Shown here: one piece after another, positions 44,539-55,960 of the stretch
Numbering within the stretch: the first letter of the stretch is position 1
How the letters are laid out: the number at the start of each line of letters is the position of its first letter
Source: Cunninghamia lanceolata
Taxonomy: Eukaryota > Streptophyta > Pinopsida > Cupressales > Cupressaceae
Reading direction: 5' to 3'
Assembly: GCA_027924645.1 (NCBI GenBank)
Contig: BSBN01001752.1
Location: 10,062,001-10,126,000, forward strand
DNA length: 64,000 nucleotides
Notes under the pieces: model-generated
Databases searched by the model: none
Told to the model about the DNA's origin: nothing
Seen by the model: the letters and a program-made list of their open reading frames with translations, nothing else
Position numbers and translations under genes: made by a program

Positions 44539-45143
44539 TGTTATATCGTAAAATGTCCCCCTAGGACTTTTACCTCCTAAGTTTAGCTCCTAGGTCCCCT
44601 TAGATTAATCATGCATGTGTAAAACTTATCCCAGAGCAAATTCCCTTGAAACCCATGTCAAATGGGGCTTAAGGGGCCACTTTAATGCTTAATCATGACC
44701 AAAAATAGGACCCTAGACTTGGGCACCCGATCCTAGTCCAGACCTATTTTGTTGGGACCCAAAATTAAAATGTCGACAAAGTGACTGTTAAAAGGTTTCC
44801 CTTCGTTGGCCTTGTCAATTTAATTTACAAATGTTTAGTGGGAATGCATATATAAACATGTTTAGGACATCATTTTACTCCTAGTTGATTAAGGTGAACT
44901 TATGATCATCAAGAAAAGAGCATTCAAGGCACTCATTGTGTTGTGGAGTAGTATTGTGTTGTGTTTGTATGTGTTTGTTGCAGATTTGGCTCCATCAACT
45001 CATTTCCTCATGATGTGAAGGGATTTCATCTCTGTGAGGGTTTACACCTACTAAGGTGATATCTATTTTGTGTTTCAATCAATCAATCAATCTTATCATT
45101 TACTTTTGCCTCTGTCCACCAAGGACACACACTCTATCTAACA
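44539..45143 (+). repeat. Possible LTR of G, about 605 bp
   Basis: Begins TGTTATATCG and ends ATCTAACA. It has a TATA-like TATATAAAC at about 44849 and a CAATCAATCAATCAAT run near 45085. No partner LTR is seen, so the ends are uncertain. Confidence 0.4.
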
Positions 45144-46549
45144 ATGGTGTTGGAAGGCTTGAATGCCATTCTGGGGCTTGATCAAGGCAAGCTCCTAAAC
45201 ACCACAACTCCCAACCCCTCTCTTGTGATTGTAGGTTGCAGGTGCAGGATCTTGTGGGGAGGAGTTGCAGGAGATTAGTACAGAGGATAAAGATTCAAGA
45301 TATGAAGAAAAGAGTAGAAAATATCCCTAATTAGACACAGGTGCCCACCTCAGTGTCCTCCAGTTTTGCATCATCAAGAATCTTGGAGCAAGTTACAGTC
45401 TAAAGCGGATTTAGGTTCTAAACCCTCAGAAAAAAGTGCCCTATCAGACATAGGTGCCCGTGCCTGTGTCCCCAAAGTTTTCACTTTCTAGAATTGGAAT
45501 CTTGTTATATTTCTAATCCACATTTAGTGCCTTCCTATGCAATCATTTGTCGTATTTCGTCTGTTTGTTTATGATTTCATATAATTAGGGTTTAAGGCAT
45601 AATCAGATTAGGGTTTAACAAATTAATCAACAAATTCCAAATTTCCTTATCATTCCAAGTGAAACTAGACATTTAGCTAAGTCCTCTTGTAAAATTTGTG
45701 ACTTGACTCAGTTTAATGCCCTTGAATGTTATATGTGAAAGGAGGATTTAATCATACCATCAAACATTTTCATCATCCCTCTTTTCCTACATAACATTTT
45801 GGTGAACTCGTGTTTTTTCTGAACTTGCATCCTTCTGAGTGTTGTAAATCAGATTTGCATTCATTCATATCATTTTCATCATCAAACATTCAAAAATCTT
45901 GCATAAAAATTGAAAATTTTGAAAAAATAGGTATTTTGGCTTGCATTAAGACATAGTTTGCACTATTTTCCTTGCATATCAATGGAAACATTTAATTTTC
46001 TGATATTTACATCAGATCTGAGATAAATTACAGCATTTCAAATTTTTATCATCATTTACCTTGCATTTGCATCTCTCATTTGCTAGGGTTTTGCTTGAAA
46101 TTTTGCATTTTTCATATAACCTAGTAATTTCAAAAGCTAGGGTTTGTAATTAAAATCTTGTTTCAGATTTTATTACTAATTTTAACACTCTTTCAAATCT
46201 AATTTTTTACTGTAGTGTGTCTGCATTGTGTATCTTTGCATTTACATTTGCATTATTAATACATTTACATTGAAAAAAGTGAAAATCAAGCATTTTAAGT
46301 GCATAAGCAAGCATAGTTTTTCTTTGTTTCATTGCATTTGTCATAAATATATTTCAAATCAGATCTTGCATTCATTTTCAAACACATACTCATTAGTCCT
46401 TTGAAAATTTGGTATCATTTAATGCTCTAGATTGAAAATTGACATATTTACTAAATTACACATTGTGTATTTCAACAAGCATATCTTACTCCTTGGGTTT
46501 GTTCTATTAGTTTGTGCATTGAGTGTTGTATGTTTTTGCATGAGTCATA
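45144..46549. other. Leader of G, no gene seen
   Basis: AT-rich sequence without a credible frame. TGGTGTTGGAAGGCTTGAAT at 45146 is in the position of a primer site, but I cannot assign its tRNA. A segment with CACAGGTGCCC...GTGTCC occurs twice (about 45340 and 45448). Confidence 0.4.
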
Positions 46550-47270
46550 TAACCCGATGCCCTAATAGAAACATCCCTTTAAGGAGAAGTCTTAGATTAA
46601 TGGGTTCTAGAGCTCTTCATAGCAACGGTGTACCAACATCAAAAAATCCATTGAACACTTATTTTACAGAAGGAGAAACACAAACTTTGCAAGATATCAT
46701 ACCTCCTACAACTACAATGGAAGAACAAACATTTCATGACTTTGAAGATCCTATTGAAGTGATAATGCATGTACCTAATGATCAAATAAACAAACTTATA
46801 AGGAACTAGCAGATTTTCAAGCATTTGTGAAAAAATAAAGGATAGCTGAAGACACTGTACCTATTGTTCATAGTCTAAGACAATTATTGAAAGAAGGAAA
46901 AGATGGTGTTAATACACTAAGTGGACTAGCCTGTATAGTGCATAACAACATTATGACAGTGATTGAATGTGCAAATACCATTAATAATATGTCATCACTA
47001 ACTTATACACAAGTATCGACACCTATACCAACTACTGGAATGTCTACTTTTACATCACCAATTCTCACTACTAATGCACATGCTTGTAGTAATGATACCA
47101 CTAGTATTGGAGTATCTAATGGTATTAATTCATAGAATTAAAAGGCTGTGGGATTCAACTATCAAAACTTAGCACCTGGGGTGACTTCTTATATGAATAA
47201 TCACTCTCAACCACCTATCCATTCCACCTATTCCCAACCACCTTTCACTTACAATTGTTCTCAACCACCT
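46550..47270 (+). pseudogene. Gag relic of G, N-terminal part
   Basis: Frames starting about 46550 (RNIPLRRSLRLMGSRAL) shift near 46800 and continue as ELADFQAFV-RIAEDTVPIVHSL, then a Ser/Thr/Pro-rich linker ending NCSQPP at the C insertion. The linker resumes directly at 54214, so the C insertion is younger. Confidence 0.6.
47266..47270. repeat. Target-site duplication of C, left copy (CACCT)
   Basis: CACCT just before C's 5' LTR is repeated exactly at 54214-54218. Confidence 0.95.
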
Positions 47271-49487
47271 TGTTGGTGCCTGCATGAGCAGTCAGTTTTC
47301 AAGCATATAAACATGCAGGCACCTTCCCAAAAAATCCAAAAAATGTTCTAAGTCTTTGGGCCTCCTCAACATGTTTTAACATCAGCATCATATTTTCTTT
47401 GGAGGAGGTCATCATCATCATATTTCTGGACATCACCCCGATGTTGCTTACGAGGGTCATCATATTTTCTGTCAGCATGATCTTTCGCTGGGGTGATATT
47501 CTAACATCGGGTGATCTTACTTAAGATCATCCTAATGATGTTGCTGCAAAGTCCTAAGTATGATCCGATCTTCATCGGGGTCATCATATTTGAACATCGG
47601 GTGATCTTAGTCAAGATCATCCTGATGTTGTTTTATCACTTCATGTTCGTTGTTTTATCACCTTGATGATGCTGACGTCATTCTTATGTCAGGGTGATAT
47701 CCGTTTTTCTACCTGTCTGCATCATGATATTTCTGAAGGGAGATATTCGCCTGTCAGCTTCATGCATTGTCCAATGGGGGTGATCATTTCAAATATCAGT
47801 CACATATTCATATATCACCCCGATCTTATAGTGGAGCTACAGTGCAGCATGATATGTGTGCATCAGGATGATATTTCCAAATATCCGGTTATCTTCCGAA
47901 TATCATCCTGATGCCGATGTATGGTGACATCATCAAGGTCCGGGTGGGTCATATTTCTAACACTGATCATCTTGTGGAGATCCCCTGATATTTGCAAACA
48001 TGACGATGACGTCATCCGAATATGAGGAGGTGCGCGATAGGCAGATATGCTGATGACGTCAGTAGGATATGACGGTGATGTCATCAGGATGTTCATCGGC
48101 CAGACATTTGGTATCGGCTAAGCAGGAGGATCTTCCTCCGATGCATCAGGTTGTGCCGATGAAGGCGATTATCATGCAGGTTATATTGCGATATGATGCT
48201 GACGTCAGGGTGATATTTCAAGCGACAGGATATCATGCTGCTGAAGGATAATGATGATGAAGTCTTATACTCGTGTCGTCAGGAGCAAAAGCACCGACAT
48301 CATATATGCTCATGGCCTAGTATATAAAGTGTTGAAATGGTTGCTACGGGGTGCATGTGGGATAATTCGACCCTGCATATTTTCAAATATCATGACGATG
48401 TATCTTGGCGGGAAACGGTTGCGACGCACAGTATTCTACATTTCCCAAGGCCGCGGGTTGGTGCGCCATTAATGGCGATTGTTGCAGAGGTATGGGTGAT
48501 GGTGTGGACGGATCTAGTACCCGATTGAAGATGTGGATCCCTAGGCGGCGGCGCAAGGCTCAAGATTTCTTCCTGTCTTCTCTCCCACCTGCTGCATTGA
48601 ATGTTTGAGCACCAATCTGATGATACTATGTATCTGGCGGGTTTTTTTGGTCAACTATGTAATTAAGGCTGAGCACTTCCTTGCTGTATATAGCAGGTTG
48701 TGTTGCTCATTTGAAGGTTGTTGAAAACTGGACATTTTGGCTATGTAATAAGATACAACTGGTTTTGGTTGCTCTGTGCAGCAAAACTTGTGAGTTTATG
48801 TATCTCCTGTTGTATGATTTGGCATGAATCCACTGATTTCATGGTTAATCTTATATGAATAATGCTGTGTTTGCATGTGTTATGCTGATTCTGTCTCCAG
48901 TTTTGCATGTATCTTTCTTACTGCAATAGGGATGCCATAAGTATAGACAGCTTAACACTCTGTATTGGGAGATATCTGTAAGGTAGATATCATGTGTATC
49001 CCCCTGAAATCCAGTTTTAGCTATTCATGCTGATCATTCACAGGTGTATGTCTACCGACTCCAAGCCCTGGATAGGCACCAATCTAGCTCTGTGTTGAGG
49101 TTATACACCAGGTCCAGGTTTGCATCCAAACATCATTTCAAACCATTTCATACTTCCACCTGTTAGTTGTAGGAGTAGGATTAGGAACCCCCTGCATGCT
49201 CTCATACCCAACCAGACATCATGTCCAAGAATGTTGCCAACCTTGTGATCTATCATACAGATCTTGGTCCATACATGAGAGTATTCTGCCTGTTGTTGTC
49301 AAGTTAGATCTTTCTATCTTTGAGCTAGTTAAGGTTACATCTTGAGTTATAGGGATACCCCCCTTGGTGCGGCAGAACCAGAAGTGAAGGGGAGGTAGCT
49401 CACGCAACCTCCTGTATTTAGTTGGTTGAATCTGCCTGTGCATTAGAAGTGGCAAACCCTAATGCTGATTCAGAAGAAAAACCAACA
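47271..49487 (+). repeat. 5' LTR of C (2217 bp)
   Basis: Begins TGTTGGTGCC and ends AACCAACA. A 12-bp inverted repeat, GGTGCCTGCATG with CATGCAGGCACC, is at 47275-47286 and 47312-47323. TGACGTCA or TGACGTCAG sites lie near 47675, 48007, 48055 and 48192 in CATCAT-rich U3. Confidence 0.95.
48321..48329 (+). promoter_or_regulatory. TATA box, 5' LTR of C
   Basis: TATATAAAG in the context GGCCTAGTATATAAAGTG; the copy in the 3' LTR is at 53046. Confidence 0.55.
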
Positions 49488-49490
49488 AAA

Positions 49491-49702
49491 TGGCGACTCT
49501 ACTGGGGAGTCTTTCATGTGAACAAAATGGCGACTCCGCTGGGGATTGAGAAGTAAAAGTACTATCTAATCATCTCTAGTAATATATCTGTGACCCATCC
49601 GAGTCAGCAACAAAATGGCGACTCTGTTGGGGAAGAAATTTGAGAAAGGGTTATATCTGTGACCCATCCGAGTCACCAACAAAATGGTGACTCTGCTGGG
49701 GA
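49491..49702 (+). other. Primer-binding site array of C, four tRNA-Arg-type copies
   Basis: Copies start at 49491, 49528, 49616 and 49685. The first is TGGCGACTCTACTGGGGA; the others differ by one to three bases. Each follows AACAAAA or CAACAAAA, like the LTR-interior junction. The complement fits the 3' end of plant tRNA-Arg (GACTC acceptor family, recalled) with one mismatch in copy 1. Copies 3 and 4 lie in a 69-bp tandem repeat. Confidence 0.75.
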
Positions 49703-49999
49703 TGTTGATGTAAAGTGATATCCTGCAGTCTCTGGTGAAGTTTTGCTCTGCTGGTGGAATGAACCTGGAAAAAATAGCTTTCAGCTATTGAAAATTTTGT
49801 CCTCTCTGGAGAGGTGGCGGCTCTGCAAAAAAGATTCAAGTGCACATGAAAGATGGATGTATGTGATGTGACAAAAATGTGCTGTTCATATTTCAGCATC
49901 TATATGAGAAAAGGTATCTTGTTCCTTCCCCTTTATATTTGCTATTTTACTGCATAAGTTAGATGCCAAGGGAAGCCTTAGGTCTTAGGCAAACAAAGG

Positions 50000-51859
50000 A
50001 TGTCTAAGAGTAAGATTTTTATGAATCCAAGTATGAATTATCCCATACTCAGCGGTGAAATGTTGAATAAAAGAATAGAAGAGATAAGAAATAGGTTGAT
50101 ATTCTTAGAGGCTGAGCAGGCCCAGTTAAAAAGCAGTAACCCTGTTGTGTCTGCTAGTCAGAAGGCTAAACCTCTTCTCAGCCCTTTTGATCCTTTGTAT
50201 GACCAACTGGATTTGTCATGGGTGGATTATAAAGTAGAAACTATGCCTGCTAGGATATACTGTCAGATGCCTAGATTTAGTGGTCACAGTGTATGTGATG
50301 GGAATGCACATATCCAAAATTTTCATAGTTTCATGGGAAAACATTCATTTAGAGATGAGGATATGTGGATGAGGTTTTTTGTTAGGTCCTTTGATGCAAA
50401 AGCAAAAGACTGGTATTTGAGCTTTTCAAAAGGATCCTTTGCCTGTTGGGATGAGCTTGCTGACTGTTTCAAGGAAGAATTTGCAAAAGAACCGGCTGAT
50501 CTTGTTGCAGAATTGATGAGAATCAGAAAACAAGATGAAGAGCCATGTGTTGATTTCAGTCATAGGTTTGCAATAGCCCTTTCACAGATCCCAGAAGTCT
50601 TCAGACCTGATATTTCAGCCTGTGTTGGCATATTCTTTGAAGCTTTTGAGGAGGGCTTTAGTGCAATACTGAGGGATTTCAAGGTGACAAGTATGCAGAT
50701 GGCATACAGGTTCATAGAAAAGATAGAAAAAATTAGAAATGTGCACCTGCTGAAACCCCTGTCCCCAGGCCTTGGTGTGAATAATAGTTGTAAAGCTGCA
50801 AATGACCAAATAATTAGGGCATCATGTGAAGATGAAAAGATGAATGTTGAGGATGCCAGTGAAAAGACTAATGAGGATTCCCATTGCAATGATGAGGCAT
50901 CTGACCATGAAAACAACAATGAGGTTGTGGACAACGAGCAATTTTTGGAATGGACCTGTGGAGACAATTGTGAGTATTGTACTCAAGACAGAGAAGATAT
51001 AAGCAAACAGAGAAGCAGTCCCATGTGTGACCCATTGCCTTCCTTTCAAACACATGAGGATCATGAAGAGCAGTCAGAGATTGAAATAAGTGCTAGTGCA
51101 GAGCATGATTGTTCTTTGATTGATGGCTGTTTTGCTTATGACGCACAAGCTGATACTCCTCCACAGAGTGAATCCATTGGTGATGAAGATGTGTGCTCTA
51201 CTGCCCATGAACAAATGGCATACTATGATGAAACTGATGCACCTGGGTCACCCATCTATGACACATATGGTGATGAGGATCTATCTGAGTATGGTGAGGA
51301 TCTTGACACTATTTTTGACTTGGATTCTATTTCTCATCCTAATGAAAGAGGAAACAACATACATCAGGTAAGTGATTGTAAAAATGTGCCTGATTGTAAA
51401 GAGGTGCCAGAGCCTGATCTTTTCCAGCTTGGTGTACCAGATGGTTGTGTACATGATGTGCACAATTGTGAATTTGAAAGCTTTTCTTTTGATGTGCCAG
51501 CATATGATACAATGAGCTCTGATCTTCCTAGCTGTATGGTGGACTTTGAGTGTTTTCAGTTTTCAGTCCAGCTAGGAGATCATGTTGCAATGCATATTGC
51601 TAATATAGATGACAAGTGTTACATACCATTTGAGTATGCATTGCTTGATACATTCTGCATCCACTTGTTGCCGGATGCTGAAGGTTATTTGCGTAGGGGT
51701 GATAATGACAAGCCAAATCAGAGGGTTGAGTATGCAGATGACAAGATTTGTTTGTGGGTGGATCTCTGTAGTATCTCCAAGCTTGACCCAGTGTATGCAG
51801 ATGAAAACAAAGTGTTTGACAAAGGGAGATACATGTTTTTCTTTTCTTGGTGGCCTTAG
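50000..51859 (+). CDS. Gag-like protein of C, 619 residues
   Basis: ATG 50000 opens an uninterrupted frame, about 300 bp after the last primer-site copy. Residues 1-40 are likely helical (RIEEIRNRLIFLEAEQAQLK). Residues about 75-260 match a gypsy Gag core (IYCQMPRFSG, MRFFVRSFDAKAKDWYLSF, WDELADCFKEEFAK, RIRKQDEEPCVDFSHRFAIA). The remainder is very acidic and low in complexity, with one CGDNCEYC cluster but no CCHC knuckle, no protease DSG/DTG and no RT. Gag forms particles that enclose element RNA. An intact frame with 1.9% LTR divergence suggests it stayed useful, or that the insertion is recent. The end FSWWP lies 136 bp before the 3' LTR. Confidence 0.85.
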   Translation: MSKSKIFMNPSMNYPILSGEMLNKRIEEIRNRLIFLEAEQAQLKSSNPVVSASQKAKPLLSPFDPLYDQLDLSWVDYKVETMPARIYCQMPRFSGHSVCDGNAHIQNFHSFMGKHSFRDEDMWMRFFVRSFDAKAKDWYLSFSKGSFACWDELADCFKEEFAKEPADLVAELMRIRKQDEEPCVDFSHRFAIALSQIPEVFRPDISACVGIFFEAFEEGFSAILRDFKVTSMQMAYRFIEKIEKIRNVHLLKPLSPGLGVNNSCKAANDQIIRASCEDEKMNVEDASEKTNEDSHCNDEASDHENNNEVVDNEQFLEWTCGDNCEYCTQDREDISKQRSSPMCDPLPSFQTHEDHEEQSEIEISASAEHDCSLIDGCFAYDAQADTPPQSESIGDEDVCSTAHEQMAYYDETDAPGSPIYDTYGDEDLSEYGEDLDTIFDLDSISHPNERGNNIHQVSDCKNVPDCKEVPEPDLFQLGVPDGCVHDVHNCEFESFSFDVPAYDTMSSDLPSCMVDFECFQFSVQLGDHVAMHIANIDDKCYIPFEYALLDTFCIHLLPDAEGYLRRGDNDKPNQRVEYADDKICLWVDLCSISKLDPVYADENKVFDKGRYMFFFSWWP

Positions 51860-51900
51860 GCCATCAAGTGTGTTTGGTGATGCAGGTCGGTGCAGTATTT

Positions 51901-51965
51901 GACTCTGTGCCCAATGGATAAGGGACTGGTCTGCATTCCAGAGATCTGGGGTTCTCGCTGCAGTC
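51901..51965 (+). other. tRNA-Arg-like sequence before C's 3' LTR
   Basis: GACTCTGTG, CCCAATGGATAAGG, CTGGTCT, CCAGAGAT and GGGGTTC appear in the order and near-spacing of an Arg tRNA: acceptor, D arm, anticodon arm, T arm. The anticodon loop is altered, the T arm is shortened, and the acceptor pairs imperfectly, so it is not a working tRNA. It lies in sense orientation 30 bp upstream of the 3' LTR. Confidence 0.65.
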
Positions 51966-51995
51966 TTGCACCTACACGTCCCCAATCAGAGCCAC

Positions 51996-54213
51996 TGTTG
52001 GTGCCTGCATGAACAATCAGTTTTCAAGCATATAAACATGCAGGCACCTTCCCAAAAAATCCAAAAAATGTTCTAAGTCTTTGGGCCTCCTCAGCATGTT
52101 TTAACATCAGCATCATATTTTCTTTGGAGGAGGTCATCATCATCATATTTCTGGACATCACCCTGATGTTGCTTACGAGGGTCATCATATTTTCTGTCAG
52201 CATGATCTTTTGCTGGGGTGATATTCTAACATCAGGTGATCTTACTTAAGATCATCCTGATGATGTTGCTGCAAAGTCCTAAGTATGATCCAATCTTCAT
52301 CGGGGTCATCATATTTGAACATCGGGTGATCTTAGTCAAGATCATCCTGATGTTGTTTTATCACTTCATGTTCGTTGTTTTATCACCCTGATGATGCTGA
52401 CGTCATTCTTATGTTAGGGTGATATCCGTTTTTCTACCTGTCTGCATCATGATATTTCTGAAGGGAGATATTCGCCTGTCAGCTTCATGCATTGTCCAAT
52501 GGGTGTGATCATTTCAAATATCAGTCACATATTCATATATCACCCCGATCTTATAGTGGAGCTACAGTGCAGCATGATATGTGTGCATCAGGATGATATT
52601 TCCAAATATCCGATTATCTTCCGAATATCATCCTGATGCCGATGTATGGTGACGTCATCAAGGTCCGGGCGGGTCATATTTCTAACACTGATCATCTTGT
52701 GGAGATCCCCCGATATTTGCAAACATGACGATGACATCATCCGAATATGAGGAGGTGCGCGATAGGTAGATATGCTGATGACGTCAGCAGGATATGACGG
52801 TGACGTCATCAGGATGTTCATCGGCCAGACATTTGGTATCGGCTAAGCAGGAGGATCTTCCTCCGATGCATCAGGTTGTGCCGATGAAGGCGATTATCAT
52901 GCAGGTTATATTGCGATATGATGCTGACGTCAGGGTGATATTTCAAGCGACAGGATATCATGCTGCTGAAGGATAATGATGATGAAGTCTTATACTAGTG
53001 TCGTCAGGAGCAAAAGCACCGACATCATATATGCTTGTGGCCTAGTATATAAAGTGTTGAAATGGTTGCTACGGGGTGCATGTGGGATAATTCGACCCTG
53101 CATATTTTCAAATATCATGACGATGTATCTTGGCGGGAAACGGTTGCGACGCACAGTATTCTACATTTCCCAAGGCCGCGGGTTGGTGCGCCATTAATGG
53201 TGATTGTTGCAGAGGTATGGGCGATGGTGTGGACGGATCTAGTACCCGATTGAAGATGTGGATCCCTAGGCAGCGGCGCAAGGCTCGAGATTTCTTCTTG
53301 TCTTCTCTCCCACCTGCTGCATTGAATGTTTGAGCGCCAATCTGATGATATTGTGTATCTGGCAGGTTTTTTTTGGTCAACTATGTAATTAAGGCTGAGC
53401 ACTTCCTTGTTGTATATAGCAGGTTGTGTTGCTCATTTGAAGGTTGTTGAAAACTGGACATTTTGGCTCTGTAATAAGATACAACTGGTTTTGGTTGCTC
53501 TGTGCAGCAAAACTTGTGAGTTTATGTATCTCTTGTTGTACGATTTGGCATGAATCCACTGATTTCATGGTTAATCTTATATGAATAATGATGTGTTTGC
53601 ATGTGTTATGCTGATTCTATCTCCAGTTTTGCATGTATCTTTCTTACTGCAATAGGGATGCCATAAGTATAGACAGCTTAACACTCTGTATTGGGAGATA
53701 TCTGTAAGGCAGATATCATGTGTATCCCCTTGAAATCCAGTTTTAGCTATTCATGCTGATCATTCACAGGTGTATGTCTACCGACTCCAAGCCCTGGATA
53801 GGCACCAATCTAGCTCTGTGTTGAGGTTATACACCAGGTCCAGGTTTGCATCCAAACATCATTTCAAACCATTTCATACTTCCACCTGTTAGTTGTAGGA
53901 GTAGGATTAGGAACCCCCTGCATGCTCTCATACCCAACCAGACATCATGTCCAAGAATGTTGCCAACCTTGTGATCTATCATACAGATCTTGGTCCATAC
54001 ATGAGAGTATTCTGCCTGTTGTTGTCAAGTTAGATCTTTCTATCTTTGAGCTAGTTAAGGTTACATCTTGAGTTATAGGGATACCCCCCTTGGTGCGGCA
54101 GAACCAAAAGTGAAGGGGAGGCAGCTCACGCAACCTCCTGTATTTAGTTGGCTGAATCTGCCTGTGCATTAGAAGTGGCAAACCCTAATGCTGATTCAGA
54201 AGAAAAACCAACA
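51996..54213 (+). repeat. 3' LTR of C (2218 bp)
   Basis: Same ends as the 5' LTR and a constant offset of 4725 bp until a 1-bp T-run indel near 53371. About 38 of 42 substitutions are transitions. The terminal inverted repeat is intact at 52000-52011 and 52037-52048. Confidence 0.95.
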
Positions 54214-55960
54214 CACCTCTCATTACCGCTCACAACCAATCACCTCAAAATTTCATGACCACAGCTTCTAATTCTTCTCAACAACAAATAGCATATCCTA
54301 ATGATGCCCTCTTAAATCAACTCTTGTAAGGCATGACATCTTTACAACAGAAAGTGACAAACTTGACCAATACTTCTTCTCAACCTAGCATACCAACATA
54401 CCATACTCGTAATCCTCTATCCTATGCAATCTTAAGAACTCCTATGCCTAATAAGTTTGAGACTCCTTGCTTCAAAAACTATAGTGGTAAAGGTGATCCT
54501 AATACTCATGTGGCAGCATTCATGTCTATGTGTAGTGATTTCTTCTTTGAAGAGGACTTGTTAGCAACACTCTTTCCATGATCCCTCAAAGATACTGCTT
54601 TGGACTAGTTTTGTTCCTTACCTCTGAATTCAATAAACTCTTTCTCTTAGCTAGTTGATCAATTCTTACAACATTTTCAAGCAAATATTGGACCGTCAGT
54701 CTCATTGATTGATTTAATTTATTGTAAGCAAGGTCTAAAAGAGAAGTTAACTGAGTACATCAGTCGATATCAAGATCTCTTTGCACAAATTCAATACTCC
54801 ATTATAGATGAGGATGTTTAGAAGATATTCATTATGAATTTACAACCTAACATGCATGATAAAATACTCTTGAAGTATAGCTCTTTTTTAACATTTATGC
54901 ACAACCCTTCATGATTACCAACTTTTGTCTAGTCAGTATGAAAATCAAATCTCATTGTCTCAAGTTGGTCAATCCATGACTGGACCTTCACAAAACAACT
55001 TTAAGAGGAATAACAAGAGTTTCATCAAGGTTAATGGATAGCATTCAAATAATTTTCAATCACAAGTGTCTGCTATTAGTAATCCTAAATGGGCACCTTC
55101 TCAATTCAAACAACAACAATATCGATAGTTTACTCCATTATCTGAATCTCTTCAATCAGTCATGAATCAAGTAGTAAGAAACAATCTTTTGAAGCTTTCT
55201 CATGTGAGACCATTTGATAGTAACATGATACAAGGACCTAATTTTGATGCTAATGCTTTCTATTAGTATTATCGATCGATGGGACATGACACTAAATGAT
55301 GCATGCATCTAAAACATGAAATTCAAGACCTCATCGATTCTAACATAATATAGGTAATTGGAGTACATGACAATGGAAATAAGTTGGTGGCCCCTCTGAA
55401 TTAGAATTTACAAATATTTACTAATCCCTTTCCTAAGCATAGCGACAACAATATGGCAGAACAAAATATAATTGAGCAAGAAGATGACTATCTTGACTAT
55501 GATGAAATAGTTAGCATGATAGAGGTGGATAAGGAGAAGATTGAAGACTCACCTCATTCATGAGGAAATGGTATCCATGCTGAGGTTCCTCCATCATTAT
55601 CCCTTCAAGGATCGAGAGTCAACCAGAATGCACTGGTTATCAAAATTGAACAACCACGACAAGATATTATGATACAAGAAAAGGTTGTCATAGTGGAAAA
55701 TATCCCATTTTGCCATGAGAAGCTTAATACGAAAGCAAACAATTGAAAAAAAACAAGGCAATTATCATCAGTGGGAAATGGCAATAACTCCCCTTCTCAC
55801 AAGCAACAAAAGATTTCAAATATACAGGGACTTGAGAAATAAGCACCACATGGCCATCTTGGAAATAAGAATCAATTAGGTACGAACTACTCACACTTTG
55901 TACAAAACTTGATGGAGCACCTTTCTAAGATGCTCACAAGTTTAGACTCCTCTTAGATAA
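54214..55960 (+). pseudogene. Gag relic of G, main part
   Basis: The frame resumes after C with CACCT. The Gag core reads TPMPNKFETPCFKNYSGKGD, VAAFMSMCSDFFF (54440-54560), then FLQHFQANIGPSVSLIDLIY (54665-54725). A Tat-type Cys/His remnant, YYRSMGHDTK-CMHLKHEIQDLID, is at about 55265-55340. About ten in-frame stops, most TAG, break it. No protease or RT follows. Confidence 0.75.

Larger units (their letters stand above)
47271..54213 (+). mobile_element. Element C: complete gag-only LTR element
   Basis: LTRs of 2217 and 2218 bp with about 42 substitutions (about 1.9% by eye) and one 1-bp indel, flanked by an exact CACCT duplication. The 2.5-kb interior has four tRNA-Arg-type primer-site copies, one open frame of 619 codons with a Gag-like N terminus, and a tRNA-Arg-like sequence before the 3' LTR. 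There is no protease, RT or integrase, so transposition must have used enzymes from elsewhere. Confidence 0.95.
44539..55960 (+). mobile_element. Element G: gypsy gag relic, interrupted by C
   Basis: An LTR-like start (44539-45143), a long leader and a broken gag (46550-47270, resuming 54214-55960) belong together. Element C lies in the middle, and the CACCT duplication marks the split. I found no RT after the gag, so G is either truncated or another gag-only element; no right LTR could be matched. Confidence 0.6.

Noticed and set aside
45580..45625. Interstitial telomere repeat (AGGGTTTA)
   Set aside because: Only two isolated copies, no tandem array.
49219..49455. Minus-strand 78-codon frame, identical at 53945-54181
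   Set aside because: Repeated only because it lies in both LTRs of C.
51901..51965. A functional tRNA gene
   Set aside because: T arm shortened, acceptor mispaired and anticodon loop altered; kept only as a tRNA-like sequence.
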